Below are positions 45,271 through 56,439 of a stretch of DNA of 64,000 nucleotides, one piece after another. Source of the DNA: Bagarius yarrelli (taxonomy: Eukaryota > Chordata > Actinopteri > Siluriformes > Sisoridae); assembly GCA_005784505.1 (NCBI GenBank), contig VCAZ01000018.1, positions 917,316-981,315 of the forward strand, given 5' to 3'. The notes below the pieces were generated by a model. The model ran no database searches, was not told the origin of the DNA, and saw nothing but the letters and a program-made list of their open reading frames with translations. A program made the position numbers and the translations under genes. The stretch's first letter is position 1; each line of letters starts with the position of its first letter.

Positions 45271-46784
45271 TGCTTATGTTTTTATGCTAAGTGCAGTATG
45301 TTCTGTAGAGTCAGGGGTCAGCTGAGCCTTTTAGACACTGTATAGAATCACCATTAATCATATCCACACTGCAGTCTTTTATCTTCAGCAGGAAATGAAT
45401 AGCGTAATGGACTCGCATGGTTCGATTCCCGTAACTTTCCCTTAGTATTACGTTTGTTTCTTCTGAACTAGCATTGTAAAGATATATATATAAAGCAGTT
45501 CTGCCCCCCCCCCCCTCGTCCAGCGCTTGTTTCTCGGTCCGCGGTGGCGCATAACTGATCATAAAGAATTTCAGCCAGAGTGCAGAAGCGTGAGCTGCTT
45601 TTAAAAACCCTCGGTGCAGCGTTCTTTGTTCATTTTCAAATCCAGACATCCTTTATAAATTTACAATCCATGATGGCATGATAAATGTATTTATTTTATT
45701 TTTTTTGTAGCTCATTTCCTTTCCGCCTTTGTTATTATATTCCTCTCTTTCTTTCTCTGGCTCTCTCTCTTTTTATCTTTAAAAATAAATGAGCTAAGCT
45801 ATTGTTTTGTGCTTTACACTACAGAAGAAAGCTGCTTTGGAGAGATTTTTGGAGATATAACGGCTTTTAGATGATGAAGAGAAACTAAAGCTAAAATGAT
45901 GAGTTTTATGCAACAAAAAAAAAAAGCTAGTGCAGTGCGACATTTACTATAAATACACAGTGTTAACTAGATAATCAGTAGATTCGTTGTGTATTTTGTT
46001 ACTATGGAAACAACCTTCTTATATCGATCGATGACTGTAAACGAATGACATCTTACAAGCTACCAATGATCCTAACGTTAGCTTATAAAACTCCCAATTA
46101 GTCCGTTAGAAATATTCAAGGAAATATTTGGGCACCAGTGATTTTTTTTTATTTATTTATTTTTATTTTTATTTTTGCTAACCGACATTTATTATGCATT
46201 TAAATTAATCGCATTTACGTTAAAACTCATTCGTTTTACGTTTTTCTGTAGAATTTTAATTTAATCTCCCAAATTATTTTTAATCCTAATTTTGTTTGTT
46301 TTATTATTGGTTATGTTTTTTTTTTTTTTTTTTCCTCCACTTAAAAAATACGATTTAAAGTTAACAATTTCATTTTTTTTTTTTTTTTATCTTTTACCGC
46401 CACCTTCGGCGCCTTGCCTTTTTCCAGGATTTCACTAAAATCTTTCACAAATAATTGGCTTCAATTTTTTTTTCGGGGGAAAATTTTCGTTTCCAATTTC
46501 AATGTGCGGATTTCAAATTAAAAGCTCTCACTTAGCTAGCATAAATTTCTACGGTAGTCTTAATATGCCAAACGTCTTAAAAATAATTATTTATAATTAT
46601 TATGAGCTTCCTTTAAATAAAACAGAAAGGGAGAAATAGATAGTTTTAGGGATGCTCGATATACACAGGCCAAATGGGTGAAAATGACATCATAATGGCC
46701 CAAGTGTTGCCAGATTGAGCAGTTTCCCCCCAATTGGATTTCTTCTAAACAATATGGGCTGCTTCCTGCTACAACTGTCTTTAT
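45271..46784. other. No recognised feature
   Basis: Contains a 112-codon minus-strand frame (45311-45649) without domain signal, C11 near 45505 and long T runs at 46318 and 46373. No gene called. Confidence 0.35.
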
Positions 46785-46955
46785 TAGTCACATTTACATT
46801 TACAGCATTACAGCAGACGTCCTTATGCAGAGCAACTTACATTTCTCTTTTATACGACTAAGCAATTAGGGGTTAAGGGCCTTGCTCAGGGACCCAACAG
46901 TGGCAGATTGGTAGCGCTGGGAATTAAACCCTGATCTTCCAATTTGTAGTTCACT
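46785..46955 (-). mobile_element. tRNA-derived SINE
   Basis: Reverse copy with cagcagacgtccttatgcag, agcaattaggggttaagggc, ttgctcagggacccaacagt and gggaattaaaccctgatctt. Head slightly truncated at the right. Confidence 0.82.
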
Positions 46956-46964
46956 TCCCGCATA

Positions 46965-47070
46965 TGCGTTACAACACAGGGTAATAATTTCCTCACACGC
47001 AGCATACAATAGCGATAAAGCAGAGATGGTTTAAGGGCCTTACTCAGGGGCCCAACAGTGGTTTGACTTA
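46965..47070 (-). mobile_element. tRNA-derived SINE, partial
   Basis: tttaagggccttactcaggg and gcccaacagtggtttgactt match the SINE body; tail and head are lost. Lies directly after another SINE of the same orientation. Confidence 0.55.
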
Positions 47071-47439
47071 AGCCATAAACATCTCTGACGCCCCTGCTTC
47101 TATAAACCGTTTTTTTTTTCTTTCCCACTCTGAGTAATGCATCACTCTGAGTAATTCGTGGTGTGTGTGTGTGTGTGTGTGTGTGTGTGATCTCTAAACA
47201 TGACTGCGTTATTAACCCTGATACTCTCTAATCATCATAAAGCCGCTTTATATCCGCACCCAGGATCGCGAAGAACCCTAATTTGCTGTCGTAAGCTATA
47301 ATCATTATATAAATACAGATCTCTGGATGCACACACAGATTCGAACGCCAAACATTTACACTTTTTCAGACATCATTCCATATATGGGCATTAACATCTG
47401 ACATCATTTTTAAATTTGGGACAATTTACTTTTATTTTT
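47071..47439. other. (GT)n microsatellite and unique sequence
   Basis: (GT)n of about 15 units at 47159-47189; otherwise nothing recognised. Confidence 0.6.
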
Positions 47440-47590
47440 ATTGTTAGACGTCCTCATCCATAGCGGTTTGCATTTAATTTCATTTGTCTAGCTAAGCAGT
47501 TAAAGGTTAAGGGCCTAGCAGTGGCACCCTGGTGGTGCTGGGAATTAAATCCAGCCCAACACCTTAACCAATGAGCTACGACTTCCCAGA
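47440..47590 (-). mobile_element. tRNA-derived SINE
   Basis: gacgtcctcatccatagcgg, gcagttaaaggttaagggcc, gggaattaaatccagcc and caccttaaccaatgagctac in reverse order; moderately diverged. Confidence 0.78.
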
Positions 47591-47814
47591 ACATTTTACA
47601 GTAAACATTTATAGCAATTAGCAGTTGCCCTTCTCCACAGTAACATGCCATGATCTATACGCAGGTTGAACAATTTTTCCATTTTTGGTTCAAGTCATCA
47701 GAACAAAAAGCGTAGCAGCTCCGCCCCTAATCCCGCATCGATCAGGATGAATCTCTGATTAACGGGAGGACGTGTTTTGAGACATACACTGAGAAAAGAT
47801 AAATGGACTTTCTA

Positions 47815-48085
47815 TTGTCGTATGGTACTTAGGGTTTTTAGTGCCTGGGGGTAAAAAGTCAGTTTTCGTGCCCCCTCCTGGATCTCTCGTGACAAGGTGT
47901 GAGCCGTAAGGGGGTCCGTCATGCTTTACCAAACATTTTTAAGGTATTAGAACATGAAAACCTGCATTTTGTGGCATATTATTAGGACGTAAAGAGGATA
48001 ATCAAGGCAATAATAGTATTTTAAAGATGCTTCACCCGGGGACAGATGTCCCCCCTTGTCCCCCAGCTATGCCACTGTCATTGAA
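47815..48085 (-). mobile_element. Possible DNA-transposon remnant
   Basis: Phrases such as gtgcctgggggtaaaaagtc, ggacagatgtcccccctt and cagctatgccactgtc look like fish repeats whose ends read AGTGGCATAGCTGG on the minus strand. No second copy in this window, so weakly supported. Confidence 0.3.
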
Positions 48086-49324
48086 TTTCAGCATGCGCTG
48101 CGTCACATGTCTCGTGTCACCTTTCATTTGAGTTTCACCTTGCCTGGTTAATGTCATTTCCTCATCCTGTCAAGTGGCTTGAAATTGGGGTTTTCAGGGG
48201 GAAAAAAAAGTGTCCTGATGCACTTGCCATCAGCTAGTTTAGGCCTCCGACAGGGATCAGATCGGACCATTAAAAAAAAAATGACAAAATCTCTCAGCTT
48301 CAGTATTATTGGGTCGAATTACCAACTTATTAAACATAACGAAAAATATAAAAATATTTATATATATATATATTATATATATATATATAATATATATATA
48401 TATATAAATCTAGGTGGCAATAGAGATATTATTAAATTATAATGATTTTAAAAATGATCATAATTATTTATAATGATTATAAAATTATAATGATTAAATA
48501 ATGAAATGTTAAAAAAACTGTGTCTCACCTTATCTCATATATCCATATTTTATATAAAAAAGGTTGCCTTTCTATTTAAAATCCCTCCTTATTTAGATTC
48601 ATTCTAATAGATTCTTTATCAACAAAACGCAACATTCAACATAATGTTCTATAGTAATGAACGGGTGATACCGCACGCCAACCAGCAAGAAAATTTACAC
48701 ACACATGAAATGACCAAACGGTTTGAAAAAAAAAAGCAATTCAGAAATGCAAAAAAATGTGTTTGTTGCATATTTTTATCCTTTAATATTCTAAATATCT
48801 CTTAAAAAGTAAAACTCATTTGACTGTACAGTCATAATGAAATAATTAACTAATCTAGCAAAATACTTACCAAATTACCACATTAATACCGAAAGTAATT
48901 CTACGGACCAACCCGCCTGAAAGAACTGAACGTTGTCATGTGGTACAGAGCTCACGGGTTAGCCTAGCAGTTTTTTTGTTGTTGTTTTTTGTTAAGCACA
49001 AGCGGTTGTTTGGGCTTTTTTTTCAAGTTGACCTTCAATGTTCTGGCGTATAAACGTGTCCACATTGACCTCGCCTGCAGGTGCTCTCAAACGTTTTGTT
49101 CTGGCTGTGGTTTCTGTAAAACCCCTAAAGAACTTACTCAGCACTCACATCTTTCCTCACAGGCCTGAAGAAGAGGAGAACGCCAGAATGTTTACCCTTT
49201 CCCTAAAATATACGACCGCCTCGAGTCGATTCCTCGAAAAAGAGAAAAGTTGGAGAAGGAAGCAGGAACCTGTCTTAAAATGACTTTGCCAATTTTTACA
49301 GCTAACGATATGAGCAGCGTTTAG
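48086..49324. other. No gene; (TA)n hairpin-forming tract
   Basis: 48354-48408 is a TA microsatellite with offset phases that can fold on itself. An 81-codon frame at 49038-49283 lacks a recognisable domain. Confidence 0.4.
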
Positions 49325-49517
49325 GACACATTGACTCTGTCCTGGAGGGTCGGGGTGTCCTGCAGAGTTTAGCTCCAACCCTGATTAACGCACCTGAACC
49401 AACTAATCAAGATGTTGCTAGGTAGACTTGAAACCTACAGGTAGGTGTGTTGAGCCGAGTTGGAGTTAGACTCTGCAGGACACCCTGACCCTCCAGGACA
49501 GAGTTTGGACACCCCTG
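49325..49517 (+). mobile_element. hAT-like palindromic MITE, copy 5 (best preserved)
   Basis: gtcctggagggtcggggtgt and agagtttagctccaaccctg at the left, their complements tggagttagactctgcagga and gaccctccaggacagagttt at the right, ending ggacacccctg. The left terminal CAGGGGTGT is replaced by acacattgact, so the left end is decayed while the right is intact. Confidence 0.82.
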
Positions 49518-50433
49518 TTTTAAATCATTATTGAATCTAAAGGTTTAGATTTCCGTTAAAACTTGAGTGAAACTGACTGATTGAAATAAAATATCCGATT
49601 CGCACTGGATAATTCCAAATGACCAGAGGTCCCCAGATCGGCCATGTCTGTAATTCCTGGAGTAAAAATTCAACCTCGAATGACCTACCATGTTCCGCCG
49701 AGGTCCTGTGATAATAGTCTCGTTGAAATAGATCTGGCGTGATTTGGCCAGGATTCAACGAAGTCGTTTTTATCAAGGTTTCTGTTTCCTGTGTGTGAAT
49801 TTCAAATTATTTTTACAAGGTCCCCAGATGATAAGACTAATCCAGTGCGAACAGTATTTGAGACTACCCAAGATCACTCGTGGATCATTTGGTGGCATTG
49901 AAGTTGCCAGATTTCCATAAACCCTCTGAAAATACGGAGATAAAATTATTATTATTTGCTTGTTTCATATTTATGTAGTATAATTTAGCATAAAAGTAAT
50001 AATGAAACGAAGTTCAAACTTATTGTCCAATCTATAGTGCTGTGGTTTCCACGTTGTACTCAAAGCATTTTTTTTATTATTATTAAGACAGTTCTGTGAC
50101 ACAACACAGTTCCAAATCGTCTTCTCAGCAGTGCTGCAGTTCGAGAAATCCTGTGATATTTATTTATTTTTTGCCAGAACCTTTAACACCGCTCTAATCG
50201 CTCTCTGTGTGTGTCTTCGATCAAACGGGAGCCTGTAAGGCTTTGTGCTGTTCAGAGAGTCTCTTAATCTCCATGGCATGTGTTCTAGTGGAATCCTGCT
50301 GCATGAGGAGGTCCGGTTCTTCTCCCAGTTCTTCTGATCTGATGATGTCCCAGCATGTTAAAGTCACTGAGGTTTCTACACCACAGAGGACCAAAATCTT
50401 ATGTGGAGTCTACCTAAATTACTTTGTTTGGTT

Positions 50434-50466
<33 letters not shown>

Positions 50467-50694
50467 GTGCGTGCGTGTGTGTGTGTAAGAAACAAGTACA
50501 TAAATATTGTTAGCAATTGACAATCATTATTTGAAAGACATGAAAGTTTTTTCTTAAGAATAATTGAATATTTGTAAAGACATTTTTAAATATATTCAAT
50601 AAAAATGTAATACAAATATTGCAATAACAACAAAAACCTCATTTCCTATTTTAATTTATTAGACAGGGAACTTTATAGTCTTTTCCTAATTTTA
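49518..50694. other. No gene; TA/TG/TATG simple repeat
   Basis: Compound microsatellite TA-TATG-TGCG-TG at 50434-50486. The rest is unique. Confidence 0.45.
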
Positions 50695-51395
50695 TGATGG
50701 AGATAAGGATGAATGGAATGGACCGATAGATTAATAGACAAGCGAAAGGACTGACGGATGGATGACTGGAGGGTCGGACAAATGGACTAATGAATAAACT
50801 GATATGGTCAGACAAATAGACTAATGAATAAACTGATAAATGCTCGGATGAATAGACAGATAAATAAACTGATGAATGGACGGATAAATAAACTGAAATA
50901 GTCGGCTGAATGAATGGACGGCTGAATAACTGCATGGATGAATGGACGGAGGAATAAACTGATAAATGGACAACTGAATCAATGGACAGATGAATAAACA
51001 GATAAATGCATGTATGAATGGACGGATGGACAAAAGGACTAATGAATGCGCAGATGAATGGACAGATAAATGGACTGATAAAAAACTGAAATAGTCGGCT
51101 AAATGAATGAACGGCTGAATAAACGGATAAATGCACGGATGAAGCTGAATAAATGGATGGATGAATAAACTGATAAATGCTCGGATGAATAGACAGATGA
51201 ATAAACTGATGAATGGACGGATAAATAAACTGAAATAGTCGGCTGAATGAATGAACGGCTGAATAAACGGATAAATGCACGGATGAATGGACGGAGAAAT
51301 AAACTGATAAATGGACGGCTGAATAAATGGTTAGATGAATAAACGGATAAATGCATGTAAGAATAGATGTACGGATGAATGGGCAGATGGTCAAG
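50695..51395. repeat. GGAT/AATG-derived array with ~337-bp higher-order duplication
   Basis: Tetranucleotide-based array (gatgaatgga, cggataaata, aactgataaatg). The phrase tgctcggatgaatagacaga begins at 50841 and 51178, and aataaactgaaatagtcggc is likewise repeated downstream, giving a 337-bp shift. The 247-codon minus-strand frame (Ser/Ile/His/Tyr/Phe) is an artefact of this array. Confidence 0.9.
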
Positions 51396-52069
51396 CAATA
51401 ATTTTTTTTTTTTTTTTTTTAACTGTGGCCAAACAATTTATATCAAAAAATTGCCACTTGAATATTTTCATCTTGTGTAAGAATTTTGCGTTATCAAATT
51501 TTAGTCATTCTGTTTGTAGTGTTGATTAGATACTTTAATGCTTCTGTAACCTGTGTTGCACATATCTACATGTGTAATACCCCTCGATCTACCGCGCCCT
51601 CATCAGAACCGTCTCACTGATTGTTGGGTCAGTTAAAAGTCTCCTACAGAAGATCTTAAAATAAATCTTTGGAAATGTTCCAGTAAAAAGCATCATCGAT
51701 GCTTTCCTTTTCTCGGTTTTAAGTCTTGCTAAAAACCCGATCTGACATCCATCAATTGCAAATTGTTAATAGGGATCGACCGCCGGATGTTCGGAGCAGC
51801 TTCGGGTTTCACGTCAATTTTTGTTAATGTGAACATCTTTTTGAGAAATTACGTGTAATTTTAAATTGTTTACCCTCCTTTTATTTAGTATCGTATTTCC
51901 GGGGTGATTTTTAATTTTTAAAATATAATTGCAACTTTTGATTTGTTAAAAAATGGCATTTTAATTGGTACGTATAAATTTAGCGAGCACGCAAATAAAC
52001 AGTGATGAGGTGAGACGTGCTACTTTCCTATTGCCGCAGGAATGCCACAGGTCATGTGACCGGAACTAT
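51396..52069. other. No recognised feature
   Basis: Begins with a T22 run (51400-51420); otherwise unique. Confidence 0.45.
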
Positions 52070-52112
52070 ACTTTTTGCAGCATTTAGCAGACACCCTTAT
52101 CCAGAGCAATGG
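52070..52112 (-). mobile_element. tRNA-derived SINE tail fragment
   Basis: gcatttagcagacaccctta and tccagagcaa are the complement of a SINE tail. It lies just before a headless V-SINE. Confidence 0.65.
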
Positions 52113-52135
52113 CATTATTCCCTGTTGTTCGGTGG

Positions 52136-52438
52136 GATTTCCCTGCAGGGGTCTTCCTGTGTGGAGATGTTCTCCCTGTGCTTGTGTGGGTTTTACTCCG
52201 GGTTCTCCGGTTTCCTCCCACAGTCCAAAAACATGTATGTTAGATTGAGTGGTGATTCTAAATTGCCCATAGGAGTGAGTGAGAGTGTGTGTAGCCCTGT
52301 GATGGACTGGTGACCTGTCCAGGGTGTCCCCCTCCTGTCTTTCACTCTTTCAGAAACGGATGGAATAGACTCCAGCAGATCCCCGTGACCCCCAATTAGG
52401 GACTAGGCGGGTGATTAACATGAATGAATGAATGATTT
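52136..52438 (+). mobile_element. V-SINE, 5'-truncated
   Basis: Lacks the tRNA-like head; begins at ttccctgcaggggtcttcct, continues with the central block (cctcccacagtccaaaaaca), gatggactggtgacctgtcc, gtgacccccaattagggact and ends in GAATGAATGAATGA. Confidence 0.88.
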
Positions 52439-53861
52439 TAGCCTCTATGTAATTTATTCCTCTATGGTCAGACTACAAGCCGACATTAATCATTTCTAGT
52501 GACAAGCTGTTCCTGTCTGTCTGTCTGTCTGTCTGTCTGTCCAGTCACTGGGAATCCTAGACGATTTAACTTTAGCAGTTGCTCTAAAATCTAGCAGATA
52601 CAAACTTTAATGTCTGTTGTTGTTGTTGCACCTTTAGACTTTTAACAACCTCTTATAATTTAACTGCATTTTCTATCAACTCTTTAAGATTTATGTTGCT
52701 TATATAAATAAATTTTAATATAGCGATTACCTGGGAAAATGGTTCCTGCTTAGCGACTGATCTGCAAGGGCTGAAGACTTTAATTAACTTCTATGCTCTG
52801 TTTGTTATCCTCGCACCCTTGTTTAAGATTATTTCCTAATTAATAAGTTAAATGAAGTATGAAATGAATAATAAATAAAAATAGAATAGATAGTGTGGGT
52901 TTTTTTTTTTTTTTTTTTTTTTTCTATGCCTTAACCATGCCTTATAAATGCGTTATTATAGTCTGGGCTAATATCAAGCTGTTGCCGCTCTTCTAGGTCA
53001 CGTCCTTTGCATTTTTCGTTCTGCAGTTTGAAAGTAATGGGCTGTCGGAGCTTCAAATATCCCGTTATGAGTAAATAAAAACAGAATGCATTGAAAATAA
53101 TAGGCCTGACACTCAGTTGTTGTAGGCTGTAGTTGTAACATCAAGCTAATGCTGTATCATTACCTACTAAGCTATAAATTGATATACTTATGTTTATAAT
53201 TTTGCTTATACAAGTGGGGAAAAAAGCATCGTTTACTATTGTAATGCTAGAAAATGAAGAAAAAATGCTAGAGTTGCACTTTTTGCAGTCGGTTTTAGTT
53301 TATAATTATTCCATTTGGGTTAAAAATGATTCAGGTTATTTTCCATTCCCCCCCCCCCCCCATGCCTTTTCCTACTTAAAGCACTGTAAATTCAAACCTT
53401 CCTTTTTTTTCATTCTCTCTAGTGGCTGCAAGTCGATTTCAGCCTCTGAATCATTTGGTTTTGCTCATTTCCTGTTGGATAATAGGACGTTCTATCTAGC
53501 CAGCCGTGGAGTACCGATGGTGTAGCAATAGACTGCATTCAAGTTTTAGCCAGTGTTTAAGAACATTCAGGGGATTTGGCATCAATTAATCGACTTTAAG
53601 ATGTTACTTATTTCCTGCTTTCATTGGGAATCGGGCATATTTTCAATCAACCAATTTGTCACGGTGAGGTTTGGTTTGAATGGACAAGCAAAAAAATCGA
53701 TGCGAAGGGACTCTTTTATACTCAAATTTTTTTTATGTTGTTTAAAATAAAAATATCAGCAAAAGGAATTCTATTCAGAAATAATTTTCTCTACAGCCCT
53801 TCTTAAGCTTCGCTTTTTTCAGTACGATCTGCCGGCTTTGACCGCATGATTTTAATTCTGA
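52439..53861. other. No gene; simple repeats and candidate conserved element
   Basis: (CTGT)n at 52513-52540, T26 at about 52898-52923 and a C run at 53350-53361. 52960-53120 is unique and listed in findings. Frames of 60-111 codons at 53190-53806 show no domain. Confidence 0.35.
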
Positions 53862-53890
53862 CTCTTTCCTTGTTTCCACAGGTAAGTGTG
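53858..53890 (+). promoter_or_regulatory. Recursive-splice-like site (polypyrimidine-AG|GTAAGT)
   Basis: A pyrimidine-rich run (ctctttccttgtttccacag) ends in CAG at 53879-53881 and is followed at once by the consensus donor gtaagt at 53882-53887. An acceptor fused to a donor with no exon between them is the signature of recursive splice sites in very long vertebrate introns. It would imply a plus-strand host gene. The AGGTAAGT octamer alone is expected about once per strand by chance in this window. Confidence 0.35.
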
Positions 53891-54194
53891 CAGATCATCG
53901 CCCAAGTGTAAACAAGGTACACAGTAAGGAGAACTTGTATTTTTTTAATCCTTTTGAAGGTTTGGTCGTTGCTTGTGCAGTTATCAGCGTTCTGGCATTT
54001 TGGATTTCATAAAGAATGATGGCAAACCATGAAAGATTACAAAAGCCCAGACATACAATAGTATAATAGTGTGTCTATACAAGGTCAATATTAAACACTC
54101 ACTAAAACACTTGTATCTGCAAATTAAATGTCCAAGCAAGTCGAAGGCGACAGCGGCAAGAAACCAAACCTCCGTCAGTGACAAAATTGGGTGA
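53888..54194. other. No recognised feature
   Basis: Unique sequence after the splice-like site; no exon can be seen. Confidence 0.4.
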
Positions 54195-54445
54195 AAAAAA
54201 CCTTGAGTGAAACCAGGTTCAGTTGGGTGGGTCAGAGAAGATTAGATTGTGCAGAGGATTGGTCAAGCCTCCCATGGTCTTGTCTGGCTGGCCGTCTAGG
54301 AGGCAAGGTCCTCACTGGGGATCTGTCTCTGTGGCTTATCTAATTGTCCTGGTCTCTGCTGAAAGGAAGGGCTGTAGAGTTCGTCATTAGGTGTTGATCC
54401 ACCATCTGGGCTGGATATAGACTGAATCTGGTGGCAACGGAGACA
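54195..54445 (+). mobile_element. Family X interspersed repeat, partial copy
   Basis: ccttgagtgaaaccaggttc, ggctggccgtctagga, gggctggatatagactgaat and ctggtggcaacgg follow the order seen at 1590-1785. Confidence 0.55.
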
Positions 54446-56294
54446 TTTAGTCTGTTCACACACAATGTAGCTTCCAAAGTGTTTGCTTTAGCCAATACCC
54501 CATCAAAGACTTTCTGCTAGTCACTTTACGCATGTAGATCAGAAACTAGAACCAGACCAAATCCCTCTTTGCCACCAGGATAATGATCCGATAGCACTAG
54601 AATATAAACAAAATATCAAATATTTAGTGTGCTTCAGGGTGACCTTTTACTTTAAACTTCCATTTGTTTCAAGGACAAATCAGTTTTGTCTGTCGTTTCT
54701 GAAAAATATTCTGGCTTTAGTGATTTAAGAGAATAATTACAGCATATTAAGGTTAATGTCCTCTAAGGTCTAAGCTACCGTTATGTACCTAACTAGAGTT
54801 TTTACTACAGGGACAGACAGACAGGAGAGTCTTCTGTTAAAGAAAGACCCTTCAGGCTTTGATTTCGACCCAAGCTGTCCCAGATATCCATCATTCTTGT
54901 ACGAATCTAGGACGGTAACTTGACACAAAGCTCCCAGCCTTGTACAGTTGATATTCTTAGATATATGACAGTCGTTTGTAGAGCCCTTTTGGAGGAAATG
55001 CAGCTGCATGAATTTGCTATTGCTTTAAAAAAAAAATGGTGTTATGAGCTGACGGTATGATATGCACAGCTGACAGCAAAATAACACAGGGGTTACAAAT
55101 CTGTTACGATTCATAGAGTATACTTTTTGGATCCAAATGATGCACCTGGTGCCTGTGCACAGAATTTTAAGGCAGAGAATAAAATGCACAGCGTTTTTTG
55201 GTCTGCCAGTTTTCTAACCCATTTTAACCCATTTGAAATTGGCAGGACCATTCGTGGGACGCAACAGTGAAGACAATTAGGTTTTGTATGGTTGATTGTA
55301 TGAACAGATAACACGATGGTCAGTTTCCAAGGCTCTGCTGTGACTCTGAACTGGTCCATGTACTTTTTCAACGTGTTCTATCCATGTCCAAGTAGTTTTT
55401 TCTGAATGGATTTCCGTTTTCTAGCCTAACCTGCCGGTGAAAATTTTAGTATCTTGAATTGGCACTAGGGGTGTGTGTGGATTGCCCTGCAATCAAATTC
55501 CTGTTTGATTTGTTTAACACTGGCCCCAATTTATTCCAGGTTCCATCATGACCCTAGCCAGAATAAAAAATATTAACTAAGTATTGGTTTTATTTGGTAG
55601 ATTAGAGGTAATTGCCTTGAATTACATGCATAGGTTTCTGTTTGGAAGAATTCACCAACCTGACATTTACCCACTTTTTTTTTTATATATATATAAAATC
55701 GCTACGGATCGTGTATCTGAAATTTCCATCTGTAGCAAACCTTTCAAACATGTCAATACAAAAGCATGAAGTAAAAGATGATTGATGATGAAAGATAAAA
55801 GAAAGCCATCATTTCCCAGCAGGTTCAACCACACAGCTGTATGTCTTGTCCACTCATCTTCCTCCTCATTACTGCTGGACTCCTGACACACCAATTACTT
55901 TATATCCTAATTAGCATGCAAATGTAGTCACCAAATGCAAAAGAGCATATTAAACATTTCCTGCCAGCTAATTAATTTTGGTCTTCAAAAGCTAAAGCGG
56001 ATGTACAAATCCATGATGAATATTAATATTGTGTCTCTTTCAGGGGGAAAACGGAAGGCAGATTTTAGCTCGGTCAGATAGAACAGCTCTGGCTTGAATC
56101 TTTGCTGAAAATTATTTTATCAAAGGAAAGAAAAAATGGAAGACAAAAAAAAACAAACCAATGATATCTATAAATTGCACATTGTAGAAGTTAAATCGCT
56201 GTGGGTGTGTTGGAAGAATAGATTAGTATGTTAAAGGTTTGTTGGTTTTTTGTATGATACAAAAAGAAACAACCTTCAGCATATCCTTGTTAAA
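54446..56294. other. No gene; possible old LINE tail and candidate conserved element
   Basis: 55400-55566 weakly resembles the 3' tail of L2-type fish elements (gccctgcaatcaaattcctg, ttccatcatgaccctagcca), too decayed to call firmly. 55900-56060 holds ctaattagcatgcaaatg and gctaattaattttgg and is listed in findings. Confidence 0.3.
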
Positions 56295-56350
56295 GCTGCC
56301 CCTGCCAAGCTGCCCCTGTTGGGCCCTTGAGCAAGGCCGTTTACCTTTTC
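56295..56350 (+). mobile_element. tRNA-derived SINE body fragment
   Basis: caagctgcccctgttgggcc and cttgagcaaggccgtttacc match the SINE body in plus orientation; nothing on either side. Confidence 0.6.
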
Positions 56351-56439
56351 CATTCAAGGGGTGTTGCCACAGCTTTCCAATAAGCTAGAAAATTCTGGTA
56401 CAGTTTTGTATATGGCAAAATAAAAATAATTTACCTTGA

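Noticed and set aside
45311..45649. 112-codon minus-strand open frame
   Set aside because: No recognisable domain; composition unremarkable; includes a Gly run from a poly-C tract.
50651..51394. 247-codon minus-strand open frame rich in Ser/Ile/His/Tyr
   Set aside because: Translation of a GGAT-type tandem array; the repeats recur every 337 bp and other frames are open as well.
55400..55566. L2-type LINE 3' tail
   Set aside because: Only a few decayed phrases match; too diverged to call as a feature without a consensus alignment.
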